NCBI GenBank assembly: GCA_025960445.1
Contig: JAICIT010000137.1
Location: 1-6,873, forward strand
Reading direction: 5' to 3'
Source: Bradyrhizobium sp.
Lineage (GTDB): Bacteria; Pseudomonadota; Alphaproteobacteria; Rhizobiales; Xanthobacteraceae
Length of the DNA stretch: 6,873 nucleotides
How positions within the stretch are numbered: the stretch's first letter is position 1; each line of letters begins with the position of its first letter. The position numbers and the translations under genes are program-made. Positions 1 through 5,093 of this stretch are shown here, in pieces. Below the pieces are notes generated by a model. The model was not told where the DNA came from and searched no databases. It was given only the letters and a program-made list of their open reading frames with translations.

Positions 1-150
1 CAAGCGCCGTTCCATCACCTTGAAAGTTTCGGACTGCTTCGATCCGACTTCGGCCTCGCAATGATAGACGAACAACCGCGGCAGATAGAGCATGCCGGCC
101 ATCCACGCGATGATGGCGATCACATGCAGCGCCTTGATCCACTCGTACAT
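1..150 (-). CDS. hemJ: HemJ protoporphyrinogen IX oxidase, N-terminal part (runs off the left edge)
   Basis: Reading the minus strand from an ATG at 150-148 gives 50 codons in frame to the window edge, starting MYEWIKALHVIAIIAWMAGM and continuing through YLPRLFVYHCEAE and a stretch ending MERRL. This is the N-terminus of the HemJ (formerly UPF0093) family, integral membrane proteins that oxidise protoporphyrinogen IX to protoporphyrin IX late in haem synthesis. A first hydrophobic helix covers about residues 7-24, and His9 and the HCEAE segment are conserved in the family as I recall it. The start is well set: an in-frame stop lies upstream at 177-175, no other ATG intervenes, and GGAGAG (complement of 160-165) sits 9 nt before the ATG. 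In many alphaproteobacteria the next gene to the left is hemE, but that lies outside the window. Identity is confident; only the first third or so of the protein is present. Confidence 0.93.
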   Translation of the reverse strand, partial: MYEWIKALHVIAIIAWMAGMLYLPRLFVYHCEAEVGSKQSETFKVMERRL

Positions 151-273
151 CGCGAAAAACTCTCCGGCTCGCGATCAGCATGCATTGATCCAGAAACTGC
201 CGGAACGCTTGTGCGGCGACAGCGTTATGAAGCTCAGATGCCGATCTGAAGCGCAGACATATCCGCAAGCAGG

Positions 274-320
274 TCTTTTCTAAACTAATAATTTTAGAAT
301 CTTAGGTTTGAGTCTAAGTA
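274..320. other. AT-rich block, possible DNA-unwinding element
   Basis: 36 of 47 bases are A or T, in a window that is otherwise GC-rich. The block contains an inverted repeat TTCTAAA-N8-TTTAGAA (278-299) followed by CTTAG-N8-CTAAG (301-318). If the region is an origin, this is the natural candidate for the duplex-unwinding element, lying to one side of the cluster of DnaA-box-like cores. It could instead be a promoter region for hemJ. Confidence 0.4.
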
Positions 321-366
321 GCCGTGAATTAGGCCAACACAAAATTGTCCGGACGTTTCACATCAC

Positions 367-375
367 TTGTTCACA
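367..375 (+). promoter_or_regulatory. DnaA-box-like site
   Basis: TTGTTCACA differs from the relaxed DnaA-box consensus TTWTNCACA at one position (G at position 3). A second TTCACA core lies just upstream at 357-362. It is one of the two best-matching boxes in this region; binding is not shown. Confidence 0.35.
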
Positions 376-438
376 TCCTTCAACATATTTTGTCGCTTAC
401 CCGCGGATCGCAAAATGTGACTGGCGGCAAATGCTTGC

Positions 439-455
439 GCTGACTTACAGTCAGC
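439..455. repeat. Perfect 7-bp inverted repeat in the origin-like region
   Basis: GCTGACT (439-445) and AGTCAGC (449-455) are perfect reverse complements separated by TAC. There is no T-run on either side, so it does not look like a terminator. A dyad of this size suits binding of a dimeric protein. Its position in the middle of the DnaA-box-like cores makes an origin-related or promoter role possible. Confidence 0.5.
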
Positions 456-529
456 TTATGAAGAGACAAGTCCACACAATCCCACTATCATTGCTGGCGG
501 CGCCCTGGAGTTGTCCGCAGTCGAAGGGC

Positions 530-538
530 TGTGAAGAA
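530..538 (-). promoter_or_regulatory. DnaA-box-like site
   Basis: The minus strand reads TTCTTCACA, one mismatch from TTWTNCACA (C at position 3). Weaker cores lie at 471-476 (TCCACA), 592-597 (TCCACA) and 602-607 (TTCACA). The spread of cores over about 250 bp is what an origin would show. Confidence 0.33.
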
Positions 539-625
539 AAGGCCGGGTTGTCCCTGATCTTTGAATCCGTGCTCGATTCGATCGGGTAAGCTCCACAAGC
601 ATTCACAGCCTATACAGGGGTTCAG

Positions 626-1465
626 GTGCCTACCTCCGGCAACTATTTCCATCTTCACCTCGTCTCCGATTCGACTGGTGAAACGTTGATCACGGTGGCA
701 CGCGCGGTGGCCGCGCAGTACGCCAACGTCACGCCGGTCGAGCACGTTTATCCGTTGGTCCGCAGCCAGAAGCAGCTTGATCGCGTACTCGATGAAATTG
801 AGGAAGCGCCCGGCATCGTACTCTTTACGCTGTTGGAAAAGGATCTGGTTGGCAGGCTCGAAGCCAAATGCCAGGAGATCAACATACCGAGCCTTTCGAT
901 TATCGGCCCGGTGATGCAGTTGTTTCAGGCCTATCTTGGCGCAGCGACAACTGGGCGCATCGGCGCGCAGCACACGCTGAACGCGGAATATTTCAAGCGT
1001 ATCGACGCGCTGAATTACACGATGATACATGACGACGGCCAGCACGTCGAAGGATTGGAGGATGCCGACGTGGTCCTCGTCGGCGTATCCCGCACGTCGA
1101 AAACGCCGACATCGATTTATCTCGCCAATCGCGGCATCCGCACCGCAAACGTTCCGTTGGTGCCAGGCATCGCCGTGCCGCATCAGTTGGAAACCCTAAA
1201 AAAGCCACTGGTGGTCAGCCTCCACGCGACGCCGGAGCGGCTGATCCAGGTCCGGCAGAATCGCCTGCTGAGCATGGGAGCCGGTCCCGGCAATGACGAT
1301 TATATCGATCGACAGGCGGTCGCGGATGAGGTGGCGTTTGCGCGACGATTGAGCGCCAGGTTTGAGTGGGCGCAGCTCGACGTCACGCGCCGATCGATCG
1401 AAGAGACTGCGGCTGCCGTGCTAAAGCTGTTCACCGACCGACAACGGCAGCGGCTTGCGGAATGA
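626..1465 (+). CDS. Pyruvate phosphate dikinase regulatory protein (DUF299 kinase/phosphorylase)
   Basis: This 279-residue protein belongs to the DUF299 family, which controls PEP-synthesising dikinases (PPDK or PEP synthase). The family phosphorylates a Thr beside the catalytic His using ADP, switching the dikinase off, and removes the phosphate with Pi to give PPi. The start [10 protein letters not shown] (residues 10-20), HDDGQH (135-140), the P-loop-like GVSRTSKT (153-160) and the C-terminal [11 protein letters not shown] (252-262) are family landmarks, and the length is normal. The start is GTG at 626, with AGGGG (616-620) 5 nt before it. The stop overlaps the maf start in ATGA, so the two are probably translationally coupled. 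Whether the partner is PPDK or PEP synthase cannot be told here; PPDK is more usual in this group. I leave the symbol blank because ppsR, used in E. coli, also names a photosynthesis regulator in related bacteria. Confidence 0.93.
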   Translation: MPTSGNYFHLHLVSDSTGETLITVARAVAAQYANVTPVEHVYPLVRSQKQLDRVLDEIEEAPGIVLFTLLEKDLVGRLEAKCQEINIPSLSIIGPVMQLFQAYLGAATTGRIGAQHTLNAEYFKRIDALNYTMIHDDGQHVEGLEDADVVLVGVSRTSKTPTSIYLANRGIRTANVPLVPGIAVPHQLETLKKPLVVSLHATPERLIQVRQNRLLSMGAGPGNDDYIDRQAVADEVAFARRLSARFEWAQLDVTRRSIEETAAAVLKLFTDRQRQRLAE

Positions 1466-2070
1466 CGGTCTGGCGCGGGCAATTGCCTTTGATTCTGGCC
1501 TCGGAAAGCCGAGCACGCCAAACGCTGCTTGCGAATTCCGGCATCGATTTCGAAGCCGTTCCTGCCAATATCGACGAGCGCGCCGTGCAGCAGGACTCAG
1601 GGCTCACATCGCCTGGTGATATCGCGGCGCTTTTGGCGCGCGAGAAAGCACGCATGGTATCCATAGACAAGCCTGGCCGGTTTGTCGTGGGGGCGGACCA
1701 GACCCTCTCGCTTGGCACAAAATTTTTCTCCAAGCCCGTCGGCCGCATCCAGGCAGCCGAGCAATTGAGCGCTCTCGCCGGCCGAACTCACAAGCTGCAC
1801 TCCGCCGTTGCCGTTGCGCGCGAAGGCAAAATATTGTTTGACGCCGTGAGCGTCGCCGACATGACAATGCGCCGGCTAAGTCAGCCCCAGATTGAGGCCT
1901 ATCTGAATGAGGCTGGCGAGACCGTCACATCGAGCGTCGGCGCTTATCAGCTCGAACGGCTCGGTGTCCATTTGTTCGAGTACATCGAAGGCGATCATTT
2001 CACCATTCTCGGTCTGCCGCTGCTACAGCTTCTTGAATTTCTGCGCAGCGAGCGGCTGCTCGCGATTTGA
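1462..2070 (+). CDS. maf: Maf family nucleotide pyrophosphatase
   Basis: The product (202 residues) is a Maf-type pyrophosphatase, which hydrolyses non-canonical or modified nucleoside triphosphates to monophosphates and PPi. Visible landmarks are [12 protein letters not shown] (residues 12-23, the substrate-loop motif), GADQTL (77-82) with Asp79 at the catalytic acidic position, SKP (90-92), SSVGAYQLE (157-165) and [11 protein letters not shown] (184-194). The motif reads DQ rather than the DT typical of dTTP/UTP-cleaving Maf proteins; DQ resembles the E. coli YceF branch acting on 7-methyl-GTP, so that substrate is a reasonable but unproven guess. The ATG at 1462 is chosen because it overlaps the upstream stop by 4 nt and gives a normal family length; the frame opens at 1366 but that would add 32 atypical residues. 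In many relatives aroE follows; here coaE comes 25 nt later. Confidence 0.92.
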   Translation: MTVWRGQLPLILASESRARQTLLANSGIDFEAVPANIDERAVQQDSGLTSPGDIAALLAREKARMVSIDKPGRFVVGADQTLSLGTKFFSKPVGRIQAAEQLSALAGRTHKLHSAVAVAREGKILFDAVSVADMTMRRLSQPQIEAYLNEAGETVTSSVGAYQLERLGVHLFEYIEGDHFTILGLPLLQLLEFLRSERLLAI

Positions 2071-2095
2071 CCCCGACCAGAACGGCGACGACTAA

Positions 2096-2695
2096 ATGAT
2101 CATTCTTGGGCTGACCGGCTCGATCGGAATGGGAAAATCAACCACCGCAAAATTGTTCGCGGAAGCCGGCGTTCCCGTTTATGACGCTGACGCTGCCGTT
2201 CACAGATTATACGAAGGCGAAGCGGCGGCAGCGATCGAAGCGGCGTTTCCAGGCACGACAGTAGAAGGCAAGGTCGATCGCGCGCGATTGTCGAGCCGGG
2301 TGGTGCACGATCCGGCGGCGATGAAACGGCTGGAAGGAATTGTTCATCCAATGCTCGGCGCCTCGCGCCAAAGATTTCTCGACGACGCCGAGCGTTCCGG
2401 CGCACCAGTCGCGGTAGTTGATGTGCCGTTGCTGTACGAAACCGGCGGGGAGAAGCGCGTCGACGCGGTGGTAGTGGTTACGACCACACCGGAAATTCAA
2501 CGCGAGCGCATCCTGGGAAGGGAGAACATGAGCAACGAAAAGCTCGATGCCATTCTGGCGCGGCAGTTGCCAGATCGCGAAAAACGCGCGCGTGCAGATT
2601 TCATAGTGGATACGTCGCACGGCCTCGACCCGGTCCGCGCACGAATCCGGGACATTCTGGATCAGGCTGTTAAAATGCCGCAACGCCGATCCTGA
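2096..2695 (+). CDS. coaE: Dephospho-CoA kinase
   Basis: CoaE phosphorylates the ribose 3'-hydroxyl of dephospho-CoA with ATP, the last step of coenzyme A synthesis, in the cytoplasm. The 199-residue length is normal. The Walker A motif is GSIGMGKST (residues 8-16). DADAAVH (30-36) carries the conserved Asp pair, HP (84-85) begins the next conserved block, [10 protein letters not shown] (108-117) is the CoaE-specific segment, and [14 protein letters not shown] (156-169) is the lid and basic region. The ATG at 2096 leaves no room for a longer N-terminus, since the P-loop strand begins at once; no clear Shine-Dalgarno is visible. It lies 25 nt after maf and 25 nt before dnaQ, so one transcript is likely. 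Confidence 0.96.
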   Translation: MIILGLTGSIGMGKSTTAKLFAEAGVPVYDADAAVHRLYEGEAAAAIEAAFPGTTVEGKVDRARLSSRVVHDPAAMKRLEGIVHPMLGASRQRFLDDAERSGAPVAVVDVPLLYETGGEKRVDAVVVVTTTPEIQRERILGRENMSNEKLDAILARQLPDREKRARADFIVDTSHGLDPVRARIRDILDQAVKMPQRRS

Positions 2696-2720
2696 TTCGT
2701 TATTTTTTGGCCTGTTGTTC

Positions 2721-3419
2721 ATGCGCGAAATTGTCCTCGACACCGAAACCACCGGCCTCGATCCGTTGCGGGGGGATCGACTGGTTGAAATCGGCTGCGT
2801 CGAGATATTGAACCGCATGCCGACCGGGCAGACCTTTCACCGCCACATCAATCCCGAGCGCGAGGTGCCGGCCGAAGCTTTCGCGGTCCACGGTCTTTCC
2901 AGCGAATTTCTCGCCGACAAGCCGCTGTTCGCTCATGTGGTGGACGAGTTTCTCGAATTCATTGGCGACGCGCCGCTGGTAATCCATAACGCGTCGTTCG
3001 ACATCAGCTTTATCAATGCCGAGCTCGATCGCGTGAAGATGCCGCCGATTGCGCGCGAACGGCTGGTCGACACCCTGCTGCTGGCGCGACGCAAGCACCC
3101 CGGCGTTTCGAATCGCCTTGACGATCTCTGCTCGCGTTATGCCATCGACAATTCCCGCCGTACCAAGCATGGCGCGTTGCTCGACGCCGAGCTTCTGGCG
3201 GAAGTTTACGTCGATCTGATCGGAGCGCGACAGTCGCAACTGATCCTGGCCGCCGAGGTCCGGGACGTGCGCGTCGGCGGGTATGGCGACATGCCGCGCC
3301 GCCAGCGAGAGGTGCCGCTCGCGGTGCGGATTACCGATGAGGATCGGATGGCGCATCGCGCCTTTGTCGCCACGCTCGGCGATAAGCCGATCTGGCGGGA
3401 TTTTCTGGAGGCAGCTTAG
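2721..3419 (+). CDS. dnaQ: DNA polymerase III epsilon subunit (3'-5' proofreading exonuclease)
   Basis: The 232-residue product is the proofreading exonuclease of the replicative polymerase. It is a DEDDh enzyme with all motifs present: Exo [10 protein letters not shown] (Asp7, Glu9), Exo [16 protein letters not shown] (Asp94) and Exo [17 protein letters not shown] (His150, Asp155). After the catalytic domain, QSQLIL (171-176) lies where E. coli epsilon has its beta-clamp-binding motif and may do the same job. The tail (about 185-232) would bind the polymerase alpha subunit, by analogy with E. coli. The start is ATG 2721, since the family begins [10 protein letters not shown]; a TTG two codons upstream (2715) is possible but less likely. 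The Shine-Dalgarno is weak. The stop codon overlaps the secB stop on the other strand. Confidence 0.96.
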   Translation: MREIVLDTETTGLDPLRGDRLVEIGCVEILNRMPTGQTFHRHINPEREVPAEAFAVHGLSSEFLADKPLFAHVVDEFLEFIGDAPLVIHNASFDISFINAELDRVKMPPIARERLVDTLLLARRKHPGVSNRLDDLCSRYAIDNSRRTKHGALLDAELLAEVYVDLIGARQSQLILAAEVRDVRVGGYGDMPRRQREVPLAVRITDEDRMAHRAFVATLGDKPIWRDFLEAA

Positions 3420-3904
3420 CTCGGTTTGCCCTGCGCAGCCTGGGCAGCAGCCTGACGCTCCAGATTTTGGCGATACAGACCGACAAAGTCGACCGGGTCC
3501 AGCATCAATGGCGGGAAACCGCCATCACGCACCGACGTCGCGATGATTTCACGGGCGAACGGGAACAACAGCCGCGGGCATTCGATCATCACCAGTGGAT
3601 GCAGGTTTTCTTTTGGCACGTTCACGATTCGGAATACCCCCGCATAGGCAAGATCGAAGCTGAACATCACCTTGCCGGCGGTTTCAGCTTTGCCTTCGAC
3701 CGAAAGCGTCACCTCGTACTCGTTTTCGGCAATATTGTTGGCGTTGACGTTGATCTGGATGTTGATCGCCGGCTGCTGCGACTGCGGCGCCAGCGAGCTG
3801 GGAGCGTTCGGATTTTCGAAGGACAGGTCCTTGGTATATTGCGCGAGCACGTTAAGCTGCGGAGGAGGCCCCGCTTCGGGAGGCGAGCCATTGCCATTGG
3901 TCAT
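3416..3904 (-). CDS. secB: Protein-export chaperone SecB
   Basis: SecB is a cytosolic tetrameric chaperone that holds preproteins unfolded and passes them to SecA at the Sec translocon. The 162-residue protein shows the family signature [11 protein letters not shown] (residues 25-35), the strand segment [13 protein letters not shown] (81-93) and the core [14 protein letters not shown] (108-121), followed by [17 protein letters not shown] (128-144). The Gly/Pro-rich first 17 residues and the Ala/Gln-rich tail are common in alphaproteobacteria. The start is ATG at 3904-3902, with AGGAGAG (complement of 3911-3917) 6 nt upstream; the frame stays open further but the extra residues do not look like SecB. 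It converges on dnaQ with a 4-nt overlap of the stop codons and no terminator between them. The flanking order is like that of other rhizobia. Confidence 0.96.
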   Translation of the reverse strand: MTNGNGSPPEAGPPPQLNVLAQYTKDLSFENPNAPSSLAPQSQQPAINIQINVNANNIAENEYEVTLSVEGKAETAGKVMFSFDLAYAGVFRIVNVPKENLHPLVMIECPRLLFPFAREIIATSVRDGGFPPLMLDPVDFVGLYRQNLERQAAAQAAQGKPS

Positions 3905-3910
3905 CGAAGT

Positions 3911-3917
3911 CTCTCCT
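3911..3917 (-). promoter_or_regulatory. Strong ribosome-binding site of secB
   Basis: The minus strand reads AGGAGAG, 6 nt before the secB ATG. It is the best Shine-Dalgarno in the window and fixes the secB start at 3904 rather than at upstream in-frame codons. Confidence 0.8.
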
Positions 3918-3997
3918 GGAGCGTTTAAAGCGAGCGGCGGACGTTTCTTGGCGTCTGAATGCGCGCGCGAGCCGCCAAAATGGTGGTCGGGGCGAGT

Positions 3998-4010
3998 GGC
4001 TATCATAGCC
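3998..4010. promoter_or_regulatory. Palindrome upstream of secB with embedded -10-like hexamer
   Basis: GGCTAT-C-ATAGCC is a perfect 6-bp dyad, and GGCG (3991-3994) and CGCC (4012-4015) extend the pairing around it. On the minus strand it contains TATGAT (4007-4002), one mismatch from the -10 consensus, pointing toward secB about 100 nt away. No good -35 is seen at normal spacing. It could be an operator overlapping the secB promoter, or only a hairpin in the leader. Confidence 0.3.
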
Positions 4011-4188
4011 CCGCCTCACTCCACAAGCAGGACAATCCAATGCGGCACACCGGAGCGTACCGGCAATAATGGGCGCTGGCGGGAATTGGGGCTCCTGGAC
4101 AACAAGCGCACACTCTAAATTGCTGAATATGCGCGATTTCCGCGCAGGATCGGGGTTTCCCCTCGCAGCCAAAACGCGCTACAATTTG

Positions 4189-4277
4189 GGCCGTGGCAAA
4201 CCGGCGAGAGCGCCACCGGATCGGCCTATTTCCACCGGCATGGGTTTTCATGCCGGATCACACCATTGGCCACGGCT
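4189..4277 (+). ncRNA. Possible structured RNA or long-leader fold upstream of timA
   Basis: GCCGTGGC (4190-4197) is perfectly complementary to GCCACGGC (4269-4276), with one further G-U pair outside. Inside lie a small GC hairpin, GGCG-AGAG-CGCC (4203-4214), and a perfect 8-bp hairpin, CCGGCATG-GGTTTT-CATGCCGG (4235-4256). Together these could form a three-way junction of about 89 nt. TACAAT at 4180-4185 would be placed as a -10 to start near 4191. I recognise no known riboswitch or sRNA family, and in GC-rich DNA some of this pairing is expected by chance, so the call is tentative. The fold could equally be read on the minus strand. Confidence 0.22.
4235..4256. repeat. Perfect 8-bp hairpin
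   Basis: CCGGCATG and CATGCCGG are perfect reverse complements around a GGTTTT loop. Neither strand has a T-run after it, so an intrinsic terminator is unlikely. It is the strongest single stem in the secB-timA spacer. Confidence 0.55.
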
Positions 4278-4323
4278 GGGTTCGTGCCTACATGCTGCTT
4301 GACCCATCCATGATGTAACTCGC

Positions 4324-4341
4324 CGTTCCCCAGAGGGAACG
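4324..4341. repeat. Perfect 7-bp hairpin in the timA leader
   Basis: CGTTCCC and GGGAACG pair perfectly around a CAGA loop, ending 47 nt before the timA GTG. There is no T-run, so it is not a standard terminator. It may be an operator dyad or an mRNA 5' stem affecting timA. Confidence 0.45.
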
Positions 4342-4388
4342 CTCTATCGTCGGACCCGTTGCCGGCGCAGACCAGAAAGCAAAGCGAC

Positions 4389-5093
4389 GTGGATATTTAC
4401 ACCATCATTTTCCTGGCGTTGGCGGTCTTCATCTTCCTGCGTTTGCGCAATGTCCTTGGACAGCGAACCGGAAACGAGCGGCCGCCCTACGATCGCGCGG
4501 CGCGCAACGTGGTGCACGGGACCCAGGACAACAATGTCGTCCCCATCCCTGGTACGGTGATCGATCAAGCGCCGCTGGCGCCCACCGCTGATATCGCGGC
4601 GCCGAGCGACCGCTGGAAAGGTATCGCCGAGCCCGGCACGACGCTGGCTCAAGGCCTGGACGCAATTGCCGCGCAGGATTCGTCATTTGACCCGCGGCAC
4701 TTTCTCAGCGGTGCGCGTAGCGCCTATGAGATGATCGTGCTTGCGTTTGCCAATGGCGACCGTCGCGCATTGAAGGATCTGTTGTCGTCGGACGTCTACG
4801 ACAGCTTCGAGGCCGTAATCAGGGATCGCGAGAAGCACGAGCAGAAGACCGAAACCCGCTTCGTATCGATCGACAAGGCCGAACTCGTCGGTGCAGAAGG
4901 CCGCGACAAGTCCGCGCAGCTAACGGTTCGCTTTGTGTCCCAGATGATATCGGTCACCCGCGACAAGGCCGGCACGATCGTCGAGGGGAATCCGGATAAG
5001 GTCACCGATATCACCGATGTTTGGACATTCGCTCGCGATACGACGTCACGCGATCCGAATTGGAAGCTGGTTGGCACGGGAAGCGCTCACTAA
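4389..5093 (+). CDS. timA: Tim44-like domain membrane protein (TimA family)
   Basis: The 234-residue protein starts with one N-terminal membrane segment (about residues 3-19, IYTIIFLALAVFIFLRL), followed by a polar, low-conservation linker to about residue 95. The Tim44/MRPL45-type domain then runs to the end: FLSGARSAYEMIVLAFANGD (105-124), VYDSFEAVIRDRE (136-148), DVWTFARD (210-217) and DPNWKLVGTGSA (222-233). Mitochondrial Tim44 tethers Hsp70 to the import channel. The Caulobacter homologue TimA is a membrane-associated protein whose own role is less clear, so export or membrane assembly is a guess. GTG 4389 is chosen because the family begins with (M)DIYT; TTG 4359 would add 10 non-hydrophobic residues. 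The Shine-Dalgarno is poor. The 3' end overlaps the chosen mltA start by 23 nt. Confidence 0.85.
   Translation: MDIYTIIFLALAVFIFLRLRNVLGQRTGNERPPYDRAARNVVHGTQDNNVVPIPGTVIDQAPLAPTADIAAPSDRWKGIAEPGTTLAQGLDAIAAQDSSFDPRHFLSGARSAYEMIVLAFANGDRRALKDLLSSDVYDSFEAVIRDREKHEQKTETRFVSIDKAELVGAEGRDKSAQLTVRFVSQMISVTRDKAGTIVEGNPDKVTDITDVWTFARDTTSRDPNWKLVGTGSAH

Larger units (their letters stand above)
151..625. other. Divergent gene-free region, candidate chromosomal replication origin (oriC)
   Basis: This 475-bp stretch separates hemJ (minus) from the PPDK-regulator gene (plus), and I find no credible gene in it. It has an AT-rich block (274-320), three short inverted repeats (278-299, 301-318, 439-455), six copies of TTCACA or TCCACA on either strand between 357 and 607 (the 3' half of a DnaA box), and four GANTC sites (297, 310, 563, 575). 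In Caulobacter and Rickettsia the mapped or proposed origin lies between the hemE side and the same DUF299 gene, and Agrobacterium gene numbering starts at this gene. No perfect DnaA box (TTATCCACA) and no CtrA site of the TTAA-N7-TTAA type was found. The region must also hold promoters for both flanking genes, but none stands out. The origin call is inference from context plus motif density. Confidence 0.55.
3905..4388. other. Gene-free region between secB and timA with several hairpins
   Basis: No frame in this 484-bp region gives a convincing protein. The plus-strand frame at 4069-4302 and the minus-strand frames reaching 4172 and 4251 have no recognisable motif and no fxsA-like hydrophobic segments. 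It must hold the secB promoter (minus strand) and the timA promoter (plus strand). It contains a palindrome at 3998-4010, hairpins TGCGCG-ATTTC-CGCGCA at 4130-4146, 4235-4256 and 4324-4341, and a possible larger fold at 4189-4277. A -10-like TACAAT lies at 4180-4185 on the plus strand but has no matching -35. Confidence 0.6.

Noticed and set aside
308..589. 93-codon open frame on the plus strand in the hemJ-DUF299 spacer
   Set aside because: It lies over the origin-like motifs, has no recognisable domain, no clear ribosome-binding site, and its composition looks like translated non-coding DNA.
488..1183. 231-codon frame on the minus strand opposite the DUF299 gene
   Set aside because: It is the antisense shadow of a confidently identified gene and matches no family I know.
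2700..2710. T-run before dnaQ as a terminator of coaE
   Set aside because: There is no stem before it, and the 25-nt gap suggests the two genes are co-transcribed.
2207..3356. Long minus-strand frames opposite coaE and dnaQ
   Set aside because: Shadow frames of strong genes on the plus strand in GC-rich DNA; rich in Arg/His/Gln with no motif.
3467..4118. Plus-strand frames across secB and its upstream region
   Set aside because: They overlap secB, whose family signature and ribosome-binding site are clear; the parts beyond secB have no motif.
4235..4256. Intrinsic terminator
   Set aside because: The stem is perfect but neither strand has a T-run after it.
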